64,000 nucleotides of DNA from Arachnopeziza araneosa (lineage: Eukaryota > Ascomycota > Leotiomycetes > Helotiales > Arachnopezizaceae). The stretch is taken from positions 620,001 to 684,000 of the forward strand of contig QYAI01000005.1 in assembly GCA_003988855.1 (NCBI GenBank), in the 5' to 3' direction. Both the position numbers and the translations under genes were made by a program. Below are positions 11,677 to 23,662 of this stretch, in pieces (position 1 is the stretch's first letter; each line of letters starts with the position of its first letter). The notes beneath the pieces were generated by a model. That model worked only from the letters and a program-made list of their open reading frames with translations. It searched no databases and had not been told where the DNA came from.

Positions 11677-14267
11677 TCAATTTTCGACAGTCTTCAGTTT
11701 CTCAACAATATCACTTGGCAGGTCTTCTTTCTTCACAATCCCTAGGCCAACGGCATCAGCCCAAAAGAGAAAAGCCCTGTCCCGAGTATAAGCCAAGTAA
11801 TCAAACTCATCATCCTCATCCTCCAAAGCCTCTGCTTCCTTCGGTGTCTCTCCCGCTCTAATTGCTTCAGCCTTCATCCCATCAGGTCGTTTGTCTTCAC
11901 TCTCTTTTGGATGTTCCTCTGCGATCCCATTGATTTGTCCCGGTTCAGCAGTTACATCTCCATCAGTCACTGTAGGTGTGATTTCCAAGTCTGGAACTTT
12001 AGCTTGAACGATACCCCACGCAATCCATTGGGCCGAGTTGGCCAGTCTCCAAATCTTGATTTCTTTCAGAAGATCTTGGACTTGGCGCTCCGTCTCTCGT
12101 TCAAGTGCTTTTTCTTCCTCGGTGTAGTCCAATGCCGGGGCACCAAGGTCCAGTTGACTTGCACCTGGAGCACGGGAATCGAGAAGAAATTCTCCAATGC
12201 TTCCCTTGCCTGCTCCCTCCAAAGGTGTCATACTTGGTGTAGCAGAAGCTCTGGGGTTGAATTGTGGACGATGGTTGAGATAGGAACGAATAAACTTCGC
12301 TTGCTGCTCGAGTGTTGGATATTTGCGAGGATCGAGAGCCCACGGCTTGGCAGTATCGTGGTAATCGTAGCACCATTCGGTAAAATGGTTTGCGAACTCC
12401 AACCCAGGGGTGTTAGCTGAAGCGTACTCGAAATCTATGACCACAAGCTGTTTGTGCGAGTTTTGTGGAAGAAGTAGAGGCGATGGAGATGAGTTATTCG
12501 TCGGTGATTCGGGAACCAGTCGTAAGATATTGCCATATTGGGTCTATATCCAGATTAGAATAAGATATATAAGAGCAACGAATACCTACATCATTATGGG
12601 CAAACACAAGTCTATTCTTGACACCCTCGGTCCCATAGTACTTATCGAGCCATTTACGGTACTTGTCAATCGTAGCTTTGAATTGGGGCCACTCAACGCC
12701 ACACACCAATCCTCTTTTTCGCCAGGCCTCTCCCTTTCCTTTGCTCCCACTTAGAATCTCTTTGTCAAGGTAAGAAGTGACTTCTTCGCAACGGCCAACC
12801 CATTTATCCCAGTTTTGCAAAACGAATGGTCCATCTTCTCGTTCTTTATCTAGAAGTTCAATTCCATCATGTAGCTCTCTCATACGTTTGGCAATTTGCT
12901 TGCTCGTACTCTCATCGCGTAAATCAGCAGCCGTAAGGGTCTGAGCATTGAAGAACTCCTCAAATCGACCGTTGGTGAAGGTTCCAAGTAATCTCGGACC
13001 TATCCTCTTGCGTGCTAGACGTCGTAGGATCGCGAGTTCGTTTTCTCTGTCAATTAGATGCTCGACCTGAGGACCGTAGATTCGCAACAGCAGTCTTGGT
13101 GGTGGTTTTGGATTGTACGGTTTTGAACCTGCCGAAGTCGATTTTGGAGGCGGTAGATCTTGGGGTGGAGAGACGACGTAAACAGCGTTGGTGAGAGCAC
13201 CGCTCAATCTCTCGACTTCAATATCTCCTCCTCGGTCTAATGGTACTCTTCTCCAGCCCTTCAACCTCAATGTATGTGCCAATCTCAGTATTTCATTCTT
13301 GAAAGTCAGCCAAGCCTTCCGTTCCTTTTCAGCACGTTTGCTGGAACTAAGGGTGACGGTCTCATTTGACGATTCTACTCCTCCTGCATAGGACATTGTT
13401 TTGGAATTATCCAGTATAGCATCACAAGAAGGTACCACGACATCCCCATCCTGATACTCGGTATCTGAACTCATATTACCTAGCTTTCGTACCGAACTTC
13501 GCCGCCTGTGATTAATTGTCGAAGACTTTCGTGGGCCAAGCCTTGGTGAGGTTGTGGGTAGTGAATCGAGGCTGAAAGTTGACATGTTGTTTTCTAGAAT
13601 TTGTTGCAACTTCTCCAGTGATATCCCACTTGAATCAGAACTCTGACTTGAAGTTCGATGTCGTGTCTTTATGCCATCAGCCTGCGGGGGGTCCTCTGTC
13701 TTCTTTTTCGACTTCTTCGTGAGCCTCTTAGCTTTCTCGGCATGCAGCCATTCTGCCACCTGGGAGAGGAGCCTCTCATGATGGTGTTGGTGATGGTGAG
13801 GAGGATACCTATGGTGGCCATGATGTTTCCCGTCTACATTCCCCGGTGACGAAACATCGCTCTTCGGAGCTGGTTCAACATCGCTACTATCTACCAAGCT
13901 AACCAGACTCAACCTCGAGCTCGAATTGGCATTGCTACTTGGCCTTCCCGTCATTCGTTTGTCTGCCATGCTTGCTTTGAATCTCTTGATCCTCGAGGAT
14001 TCATCGCCGAGGGAGAGGGAAGCTGGATCGGTGGGTTCTTCTATGGAGACGGCTGAAGGGCTTCGATTAGCATTGATCGTGTGACCATTTTCTGTACAAG
14101 GAAACCTCGAATCCCTTGGAGGGGCGAGCGCAAAAGGAAATTTCTCCCCCCGCAGCGCGGGATGTATCACCTTTCACAGGTCCGCTCCTGGGACTCATGG
14201 GCTCTTCTTTCAATGCTGGGCGTAATGGCAGTGGCGCGGAGCCATTTTCAGCTGCTGTCGTGGACAT
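11677..14267 (-). CDS. Choline/ethanolamine kinase
   Basis: Three exons, 14267-14171, 14091-12590 and 12543-11677, about 821 aa. The catalytic half has the choline-kinase loop HNDTQYGNIL (about residues 531-540), created by joining exons 2 and 3, followed by VVIDFEYASANTPGLEFANHFTEW with the metal-binding Asp. LERLSGALTNAVYVV and LLLRIYGPQVEHLIDRENEL upstream are the ATP-binding lobe. The enzyme phosphorylates choline (or ethanolamine), the first step of the Kennedy pathway to phosphatidylcholine. The first ~280 residues are low-complexity (Ser-rich, a His-rich stretch HHGHHRYPPHHHQHHHE and basic KKSKKK), so the protein is longer than yeast Cki1 (582 aa). An acidic insert (EDEDDEFD) lies near the C-terminus. 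I chose the start MSTTAAENGSAP because a GTGATA...TACAG intron joins it in frame. A start at 14170 without that intron is the alternative. Confidence 0.9.
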
Positions 14268-16700
14268 CGTGCTGCCTGTCTCCTGCCCAAAGAGTGTCTC
14301 TGTGTTTCTGTGTTTCTGTGTTTCTGTGTCTCTCGCTCGGGTGGAAGTGTCCACTAAAGGCTTTTTCAACGTCTGCACGAGAATTTCTTTCAACACCCAC
14401 GTGTTGGGAGAACCACCAATTGTCCACTCGGAATGGAGAAGGGATCTTGTCCTGCGAACGCCCACTTTCGGTCTCGTCAAGGCGGCTTTCACCACGGTAC
14501 CGGATCGGGAAGGACGAGATCGGAGAATGAAGGTGCGGATGTCGTTCTTGGACTGCACGTCTGCGATTATATTCCAAGAGTCCAGTTCACACGGTAAGAA
14601 AATAACCTTGAACAAGCTCCCGGCAAGCAGAATGACATCGCCGACAAGGATGCGTGTCGAGGCAGCCAATCGTCAGTAATCAGTGGTGTGGCTAATGAGA
14701 TGGTGGCTGACGACACGATTGTCTCGGCTTGACGACATCTCAATAGGTATTTAGAAGACAAAAACTGGTAATTTATTGTGCAGGAGTTCAAGTCACCTTG
14801 ATGCATGTCTTGCTTGGAGATTTGAGAACACATCGTCTCACAACTGACCATTTGCATTGATTGTTGAATTCTTCCGAACATATACAATTCCCGTAGGGGT
14901 TTTCCAGCAGGTAACAAGATCTCCGGGCCGTGTCGAGACAACAACAAGCTTCTTTTCCACCCAATTTCATGATCAGACCTTGTTTGAAGCTTGATATGGT
15001 TTGATATATCTAAGACTACAGATCAAGAGAAGTTCGTGTTTATCCTGCACTATGCTGTTGTAGAACCGATTATACTAGAACATAGGTGTGCTACACCGCT
15101 GTAACTTCAGGTCCTATAATAAAGGGCAGCCAATTTTATGGTCTTGTACGATAGGCCTACTTGAAATTTCAGTTCGTTGGCTCCCATCACAGCTGCTCTT
15201 GAGGCTGCAGGAAATCCGCCGACAGGAGTAGCCATAATATTGCGCCACGTTTAATTCTGTCCGATCTCAGCCTTCACAGGGCGCTTCACAATACAATATA
15301 AGATCGAGGAGTAAGGAGAACATCAGATGGTAAAGATGGTGTTTATAGCTGTTCTGCATGGGCACTTTGAAATTGAGTGATTCGTCTCCAAACAGTAAAG
15401 GAAGGGTCTCGCAGTTGTCCCAAGGGGTTTAGCAATATATTAGACTCCCCTAGCCACCACAAGCTCATATCAGGAATGACAAAAACAGACAACCCTCAAA
15501 TAGTGTTTCAGAAGAAGTCGCCAGAACAAAGCAAGGGTTTGGGGAATTAAAAGTTAAGGACACGAGTTGCACTTGAAGAATGAGAACCTCCAACGTCAGA
15601 TTGAGCAGATACAACCTCATAAGGGAAGATGGAAACTCGAAAAGAGAAATCATCTGGGGAGTTTGAAATATCCTACGCAAATCTTGCAAGCTAAATTTGA
15701 AAAGGCAGTCTCTTAAAAGGAATTAATACAATTTCATTCACCAGCAACAAGAGCAGTCATCCAAGCAGATGGATTCAATCCGTTGGCTTCCTGGGGAAGA
15801 AAACCAACCCATGAATAACCTAAATAGGCTCAAGGGAGACATGAGAAGCTAAAAGGGAACTCAACGCCAAATCTTGAAACTTTCAGTCACTTAATGAAGG
15901 GCATATTGTTGCTCTCATGGACGATAGGGGGATTTTTTGTCTTCACACATGCCTCCCTGTGGATTGCTTAAAACCAAAGCCCCGACGCTCCTTCCGAATG
16001 TTGATCTGGTCTATAGTATTTATACTAGCTTCTTTGAAATCCCATTTTGCTTTCTCGAAGGTGGACTTGATATATTAATGCAAGCCGAGGGCGAGACAGG
16101 ATGCTGAAAGACATTTGTCAACGTGCGCAACAATATAACTGAGCTTGGCGGAGCAAAACCGGAGAGAGTCAGCTAAGTTTTTTCAGCAAATAAGGAAGAT
16201 GCTCATGCTCATGTATGTATGAAAATACTGAAAAATGCGACGAAAGGCTCCACGCTGTCTATCGAATGACCGCGACTCTTGCATACCCACTCTGGACCAG
16301 GAGCACGATCAGACACGAGTGTGGTCACCGGGAGAGATGTGGCTCGATAGCAAGTCATTACCAGCTTCGTGACTGTGTTGTGTTTGGGATCGTGGATAGC
16401 ATAAAGAAAATCGTTACGCTTGGCCAAGGCCATTTAGCTTTTCGAGATCGTGCCGCCTATAATTTGAACCCGCTAGACTCAAAGGGGTAGTGAAATGAAC
16501 ACTTGGGCTGGTTCGTTCAGACGACTGCCTCCTCGCGCTTCGTAGTCAAATAAATGGACGTTCGCCGAGCTTCTTGGCCGGCCATGTGTCACCGAAAAAA
16601 AGCCCGCACTTACACATGGCCGAGCCACCAAGCCGGGTCGCGGCACCGATGGAAGAAGTTTTGACTCTAGCTCTCGAAATCTACTGGTTGAAAAATGAAG
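14268..16700. other. Intergenic, choline kinase promoter and beyond
   Basis: About 2.4 kb without a recognisable gene. A TTTCTGTG-type microsatellite lies at about 14293-14335, just upstream of the kinase start. A degenerate copy of the motif array element is seen at 15566 (GTTGCACTTGAAG). The remaining short reading frames look random. Confidence 0.55.
14293..14335. repeat. TTTCTGTG microsatellite
   Basis: Three to four copies of TTTCTGTG flanked by TCTC repeats, 30-70 bases upstream of the choline kinase start codon and therefore probably in its 5' UTR or core promoter. Confidence 0.8.
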
Positions 16701-16706
16701 TAAAAT

Positions 16707-19381
16707 TCTTGTTGCAATTCGCCTGAGCTTGGCTGCGGTTGGCGTTTGTCACGGTGGGGTTGAGCAACAACACCTTGCTGAAAGGTAGATGGATATTGCG
16801 AGCTGACAAGAAACACATATTTGGGGCTGCGAGGAGTGTAAAGCAATGGTGTGGTAAGTATTGCACTCACGATGGAATCTCCATATCACCTGTATCCTAT
16901 GACAGAACTTCTCGGAGAAAACTGGCTGGCCGCAAGTTGATCAGGTATCCAGATGTCTGTCTCATTGGCCACTTTCTCTTACCTTGCCGAGCTTGGAAGA
17001 TTAATGATCCAGCCCACACCAGCGTTGATGCTTCGAAACTTGGTATCAAGTCTTGATCTTTCGTTGAAGTAACTTCCGACTTGGCATGCCTAAAAATATA
17101 TCTGTTTCTTGAAGGGAAATCCACCTGAAGAGTGGTTTCTTGATCCGAGAGAATGCCATGCCATGGCACGGAGTAGTGTCTATCCACTGTACCATAGGAT
17201 TACGCTATCAAAGCCAGGTTTGTAGCAAGATTCAGACGTAGCTAATTCTTGTACTGACGACTTTCCTGACAGTAATTGACGCTTGTCAGATATTCCTTTG
17301 ACAGTATGAATGCAGCTCAAAGTCAGGCTGTTACTGTCGCCCTTTTTTCAGAACATTGGCAGTAGTATAGAATGGTTCAGATAAATGCAGCTGCAGACTC
17401 CCATGATAGGAGTTCAGAGTGAATTAGAACCCTAGGCCGTAGAGCTGGCGCTGGAGCGTGCCTCTAATCTCAGAGAAGCGTGAGCCTAGATGAACTGGTG
17501 TAGGAGTCTTAAAATTCGAGGAGGGAGAAGTTGAACTAAAGACTGACGTCGCTATTTAGAGTAGTGTGGGGAGGTCTCGAGGTAGGGCCAGAAAGATTCC
17601 ATGGGTCCGTTGAGGTTTCGTTGCACTTCGACATCCTGTCTAGACGTGTATCCTAGAATCCGACAGCCTATCTAGGTAGACATTGCTTCCGAAATGCTGT
17701 CCCTGACTGGGCAGTCTGCCGCTGTTGGAGACCGAAGCTGGCCAGACCCCCGGGCCCTTGCATATCAGGAGATTTTGAGGTGACGAGCCACGGCCGTTCC
17801 AAGATTCCTCGTCCACCAACGCGTGATACGAGCATCCTGAAACCAGGAGGAAGGAGAGATGACCCGTTTGTTGCACATCGTCAGTAGGCCAGGCCCGTTG
17901 ACGTTTGGATTTGCACCAGGCTATTTCGTGCATGCGGGTGTTTGCATCGGTAGAGGCTGCCGAGACAAACGGTCTGGATTGCGGGCCGTCACCAAGTCTG
18001 ACCAGGATATATATGATGTCCACCCATCTGGCCAGCAGAGCAGCGCAGCGCGCGTGGAGTTTCGTGATGAGATTCGAATCCGCCGCCCTCGACTTCACCG
18101 TGGCTGGGCTGGGCTGGAAGCAAGCAAGGGAAGAAGGGAAGGTCATGCCGGACGAGGTCCAGCCCTTCCCTTAACTCTAATTTCCCAAGTGGAGGGAGGA
18201 CACGACAATCATCTGCTGAGGAGATGAGCGCTGGCACCTTTGTTGCAGTTCGAAGCGCCTAGAACAAGGCCAAGCAAGGGGAGCGACGTCCGTGGGAATC
18301 CATTCGTCTGCTCGTCATCTCGTCCTTGACTCGTCCGGTCGGCATTCACTCGACAATCAGACAATCAAACGTGGCAGAGGACGGACGAGGAAGCATTCTT
18401 CCGCAACGAAAAAGAAGCACCGTCTCGACATGCCATGTCATGCCATGGCCCACCACCTCCAAGATCAACGCCTGGTTCCTTGGTATTTGTTGCGTTTCGC
18501 ATTCCTCGCCCCGCTACGAGTTGTCAGCCGGAGAGCTTGCTGTGAGACGTGCTGCTTGACTCTTGACCTGCCTCAATAATGTAGTTATTGACAGGACAAA
18601 ACAACGACCCATCAGAAGCCTCGGCTTTTGTCGCGCGTCTCTTTTCCGCCAAGCCGCCATCAGGACCAGCTGGGGACTCTCCACCTGCCAGCCAACAATC
18701 AGTTAGCATGAAACCAGTACCGAATTGGATGCTCAGGCGCTATCACGACCTTACCTAAGTTGAGCAACTCTTGGGTACCGTGTTCACTTCAGCTCCCGAG
18801 GACCGGAAACTACACATGATAGCGGCGGGAACATGTAGAAGCCGTTCTTTCGTACTACTTTTGTTGCGCTTCGAGATTCTGACCGGAGACTTTTCATCAG
18901 CTGTTCGAATCACGAAGGAGTGGAAGACATCCTCTACTGCTAGCTCCTCAATTCTAGTGTTTGAAGGTTGCTACCCCTCCAGATACGAATCAAGACATTT
19001 ATTTACTTCTGCATGTTTTGGATTTTTATCGAAATTTTTTCTTTATCGAAATTTGTTTTGAAAGTTTGATTGGCAATTGATCCATATCGCTATTCGCCAA
19101 TGTTGAGCATTGGTCCTCAAGAGGAGAGTGTCTCCGCCTTATCTAGAACTGATCGTATCACGAGAGGAGCTGAACACAGAAACATGGTCTCAGATATTCA
19201 TTTGTTGCGTATCGACATTTTGAGTTCAGCTCCGTTGGCATTCTTGTCCACTTGAATCGTGTGTTCGAAAGTGAGGCGGTGACGTGCTTTCCACCACCTC
19301 GTAAGTCTTCTATTACGTGAAAATGGCCTCGCCCACACGTAAGTGGATCAAATGTCAAGATTCATTGTTGCATTTCGCACA
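16707..19381 (+). repeat. Motif array, left cluster (8 copies of GTTGCRNNTCG)
   Basis: Eight exact copies of GTTGCRNNTCG, usually preceded by a T run, with the first G at 16711, 17620, 17870, 18242, 18489, 18863, 19204 and 19367. All are on the plus strand. Copy-to-copy distances are 909, 250, 372, 247, 374, 341 and 163. The fixed eight bases plus one purine would be expected about once or less per strand in a whole 64 kb window, so the clustering is not chance. The sequence between copies is not obviously repeated. No gene, transposon or RNA family was recognised here. The same motif fills 24.4-29.3 kb. Confidence 0.85.
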
Positions 19382-19445
19382 TGTACGTACGTTCAGCTGC
19401 TATTGAAGCCTCGAGGGCCTGGACTTTTTAAGCGAAGAGGTCGAA

Positions 19446-19469
19446 GACGAAGTAGACGAAGTAGACGAC
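19446..19469. repeat. Short GACGAAGTA tandem repeat
   Basis: GACGAAGTA is repeated directly with a final partial copy, between the left motif cluster and the cysteine-repeat gene. Confidence 0.6.
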
Positions 19470-19555
19470 TCGTGAACTTTTAGCGTTTATTGTCTATTTT
19501 AGCCCAGAGTTGATTCCTGTCTGAGAGTGTCATCATGAAAATCTACCCACTGAAT

Positions 19556-21930
19556 CTATCCTATGGGAAATGAAATGTAAATACAATTTCCGTACGAACA
19601 CTCAGTCACATAATCCCTATAATCTGGACAAATCTTCCCACATTCCCCACAATTCTTGACATCGGTATTGAGTGCTCTACACTCGGAGCCACATGGATAG
19701 GTACCTTGATCACAGCAGTTTCCTTGAGCACACTAGTACGAAGGATAGATATGCCCACAGACTGCACAATTTCCTCCATCGGTCATTAAATCAACACAAT
19801 ATGCATCAGCTGTACCTGGATAACAAGTCGTTTGTCCATCATCACATTCTGTACACGTTTTATCGTCACAATACCCAGTGGCACAAGCATTCCCGCATAG
19901 ACCGCCATTACCTGAATCTACCCATGTATCTGCGCAGTTTTCATCTGGAGTGCCAGCCAGGCACGCCGTTAGTGGATACCCGTCTGGGTCACGCCCGCAT
20001 GCTGAACATGATGAGTCTTGACACACTCCCGTTGGGCAAATGTTGCCACAAGAGTTACAGTTGATAGAGTCAGAGGTGAGGTCCGCACAGTAGACGTCTG
20101 CTGTCTCCGGGTAACATACAGAGTCACCGTACGCCTCACAATCGATGCACTGACGGTCGTAGCAAGGACCGCCAGCACAAGTGTTCTGACATGAATCGCA
20201 GTTGAAGGGGTCGTCATATAAATTCGCACAGTATGCATCATCTGGTGTGTCTGCAAAACAAACAGATTCGTATTCTTGGCACTCTAAGCATGTATCATCT
20301 CGACAGAAACCGCTAGAACAAGGATTCTGACACAAGCCGCAGTTAGACGGATCCGATGTCAAGTCAGCACAGTATGCTTGATCCGGTTGATCTGAAAGAC
20401 AGATAGTTTCGCCATCATCGCACTCCAAGCAAGACTTATTCTGACATACACCACTAGAACAAGAATTCCCACACACGCCACAGTTGTGTGGATCAGATGC
20501 TAGGTCTGCACAGTACGCATCATCTGGCGAGTTTGGTAGACAGACATCTTGTCCGGTATCGCACTCCAGGCACTCAAAATTCCTACAGACGCCACTATCG
20601 CAGTCATTATCACACGTACCACAGTTCTCAGGGTCATATTCGAGATTAACACAGTCATCTCCTGTTGGATCACAATCACCTAGCGGCCAAAGACAGTCGC
20701 AGGTCGTATTGAAGCAGCTTTTGGTGTCCGAGAAGGCTAAATCGCAAAAACCGCAATTATCGTGAACAAATTTCAGATACGTGCAGCGTGAATCGCAGAA
20801 TGTTTTGGTAGATGGACAAGCCGAGGTTGATGTCGTTGCTGTGGAGGTCTTTTGGGTAGAGGGTATGGATGTAATATTGTATAGGTGACTCGTGGACGAT
20901 GATTTAGAGGAAGAAACGGAAGAGCTTTGAAGTGAAGAAGTTCCAGATGAAGTTTGAGCTACGATAGATTGCAAGGATGCTTTGAATGAGCTTTGACTCG
21001 CGGAGGTGGATACAGAGGTGGAGTCGCTGGAGGCGCTAAGACTTGTGCTAGACAGTGTGTTTTGAGAGGATGGTGTATTTGGGGAGGATGATGAAGGAGG
21101 CAGCTGGGAAGATGAAGAGCTGGAAGTGCTGCTGGATAATTTTGTCGATATCACTGAAGTCGTGGAACTAAGAGTTGTAGATGTTGTCAGCTGCTTCGAT
21201 ATTTGACTGGAGGAGCTTGATGTTACTAAGCTAGCCGAAGCAGAACTGAAAGAGCTGCTTGACGAGGTTGGTTTGAGTGGAACTTGCTTTCGTTGGGGTT
21301 GGCGATTTTGCTGATGAGGATGAAGATTTTGGCGAAGTAGAAGAATTTACTAATGTAGTCGAAGCTTGGGATGAGGGCTGATGGTTTATTGGATGAAGCC
21401 GAAGATTTTGATGAGCTTGAAGACTTGGACGAGGTGGGACTTTGGGAGGATGATGACAACTTGGCCGATGCTGATGAGCTTGAAGACATGGAGGAGGTTG
21501 GATCTTTGGATGAGATTGAAAGTTTAATGCTGCTGTGTGATGAGCTTGTGAAGCTTGACGACGAGGTTGGACTCTTGGATGCTGTGGATGTTGTGGAAGA
21601 CTTCGACGATGAGGTTGGAGTTTTGGACGTTGTGGATAAGGTTGAACCCTTTGTAGACGATGTTGAAGATTTTGTACTGCTGTGTGATGGGGTTGAGGAT
21701 TTTGAGCTGCTATGCGACGACGTGCTCTTGGAACCGCTGCTGGGGCTACTTCATGTCGAAGAGCTTGTATAAGAATACTTGCTAGAGCTCAATGACGAGA
21801 TAAGGCTTGCGCTTGAAGAATATGAGGCTGAACTAAATGATTTTGCAGATTTGGCCGCTAAAGTAACATACCATTGGCCAATCAGATAAAAGGATAAAAT
21901 GCCCAGGAAGCGCGAGCCTTTGAAGTACAT
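19556..21930 (-). CDS. Secreted Ser-rich, Cys-repeat (Stig1-like) protein, premature stop
   Basis: Best model: exons 21930-21779, 21679-21351 and 21225-19733, 657 aa, all in frame. A signal peptide (MYFKGSRFLGILSFYLIGQW) is followed by about 270 residues of Ser/Thr/Lys stalk, then about seven ~43-residue repeats of the form CxxGxxxCxxxxPDxxYCADLxSDPxNCGxCxNxCxxGxCxxxxCxEC. This spacing resembles the Stig1 domain (inference). It is probably an O-glycosylated cell-wall or secreted protein. The reading frame ends at TAG 19733-19735, in the middle of a repeat (NCAVCGHIYPSY). The same frame then continues with CAQGNCCDQG, NCGECGKICPDY and ECSYGNC to a stop at 19556-19558, so the last repeat appears cut off. 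The two introns in the stalk (99 and 125 nt) are inferred. Without them there is a TGA at 21751-21753 and a frame change near 21.3 kb, which would make this a pseudogene. Confidence 0.65.
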
Positions 21931-22982
21931 CTTTGCAATTATAGCTGCCCTGGAGAAGAGGAGCCAAGAGCAGGAGATCTTAGCAACATAAACATAACAC
22001 GGACTTATTGTCCATCGAGGTTTTGAACTCAGTGCGCGCAATAAGATAAAAGAGTATCCCTCTCGACTTCAGCTCTCTTGGCGTGCAGCAAATATTGAAC
22101 GCCATGGTGGTAACTTGGAAGGACACAAACGTACTGCTGACCTCAATTGAATTCCTCAGGATGCAATCGTTTGGCTGCAGCTGTTACACGTTCACATTTT
22201 CGAGAAGGATTTCAGAGGAGAGTGGGCCACTCTGTTTTAGTCGCGCGGATGTGAAGAGGTCAAAATCTTCCCGAGCACAACGAGGTAGAACTCGATTACC
22301 GCTAACCTGCTCTCACGGTGACAACATGGATAGCGGGTGGGTCGAAGTATCGGCTTGGCATGCCATCCTGAATTGGGTCAAGTCATTGTCAAGCTTTCTC
22401 CCACCTCCAACTCCCATTTACGAGACGCACTTGGGCTCATGTCGGCCAAGAACACACCCAATGAGTTGCCACTCAGAACGCTCTTTGATCCTACAGCACT
22501 CTCTTAGACAAATCACAACTAGACCGTTACTTGTATACCATTTGACCCTCCAAGCCTTGATTCATAATCTGACGGAGCATCAACCTCATCTCGCGGAATC
22601 GCCTCAGCAATTTTATCAGTTAAGTAGCAAGAGTCTATATATGAATTCTCGTTGACATCAAAGGTTTACACGATATCATAATGTATGAAAGTCTTCTGTT
22701 CTTCCGTATCATATCAGTGTAAATTACAACCTGAGACAGCGATTATCTGCTGATCTCTCGATTCAGCATTCTAGGACTGCTATCCTTGGGTGAATGAGGA
22801 TCAAGAAAGTACGTATATTGGAAATCAACCGTTTCACAATGTAGACTGTTGATAACCTTGGTAGTTTTATTATCTTGTAATATACTATACACCCTACAAG
22901 AGATCAGTTTGAAAGAAACATATCAAATTAGATTGTTCCTTCCACTATTGTCTTTCATTACAATAACTCATCCGATCACAGT
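21931..22982. other. Intergenic, promoter of the Cys-repeat gene
   Basis: One plus-strand frame (22083-22655) is open for 190 codons but shows no family features and is likely random. The right end is the 3' side of the small membrane protein gene. No copy of the array motif was seen. Confidence 0.5.
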
Positions 22983-23662
22983 TCAAACACCATTTGCGTG
23001 TCTATGTCCATTCTGAGGGACAATAGGACCATCTACGCTATTATAATGCTCATGCTTCTGTGTTGCAATGTCATTCTTCTTCTGTCTCCGATGATCCTTG
23101 ACACCATGGAACGCAGCAGTAAGTGCATGAAGAAGTCTGCCGGAGATTAATTAGTGCACGCTCATGATATATCTTACGGAACAACATCAACAACTTACGT
23201 GCTTAAAATCGCCAACACGAACGTCCCCCACGGCAATCGACAATCGGCCCTCCCAGCTACCAGACCATTCACCCTCGCATTTCCCGTACAGGGAGCACTG
23301 CTCCCATGTCTTCTCGGGCTCGTCAGGACCGCAACCACGACAAAAGCGGCGACGAACAAGGCGTCGAAGATGATGAGCAGCAGGCGGAGGGGATTGGAAT
23401 GGTTGGAGCGGATGCAGAGCTGTAGGATGGTGGCGAGGATGGTGTAGAGGACCGCGGCGCACAAGATGCCTTCCACGGCACCATTGGAGCGCGTGGCGTG
23501 GATGGAGAGACGGATGATTTTGGCAAGGCGGATGGTGAAGAGGATGAGGGAGGTGGCAGCAGAGAGGAATTGGAGGGTGCGGAGAAGGTGGAGGGGGAGC
23601 TGGTGTTTGTGAGTGGCAGTGCGGTCGCCATCTACTACGGCGGGAGTTTTGTGGAATGCCAT
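22983..23662 (-). CDS. Small four-helix (MARVEL-like) membrane protein
   Basis: Two exons, 23662-23199 and 23136-22983, 205 aa. The intron begins GTAAGT, ends GGCAG and joins in phase 2. Hydrophobic segments are visible at about residues 25-45 (LLRTLQFLSAATSLILFTI), 62-82 (GAVEGILCAAVLYTILATIL), 92-112 (LRLLLIIFDALFVAAFVVVAV) and 140-154 (LPWGTFVLAILST continuing into exon 2). A short Cys/Arg loop (SSAPCTGNARVNGLVAGRADC) lies before the last helix, and the tail is hydrophilic (HGVKDHRRQKKND). This topology is typical of fungal MARVEL-domain or NCE102-like membrane-associating proteins. I cannot name the family with certainty. It is the only ordinary gene between the two motif clusters apart from the Cys-repeat gene. 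Confidence 0.75.

Noticed and set aside
17640..18146. 168-codon minus-strand frame
   Set aside because: Overlaps the left motif cluster and another plus-strand frame, and shows no family feature.
21371..21772. Acidic Asp/Glu/Leu-rich plus-strand frame
   Set aside because: It is the antisense shadow of the serine-rich stalk of the Cys-repeat gene.
22083..22655. 190-codon plus-strand frame
   Set aside because: No signal peptide, motif or splice support; composition looks random, and it sits in the promoter region of the Cys-repeat gene.
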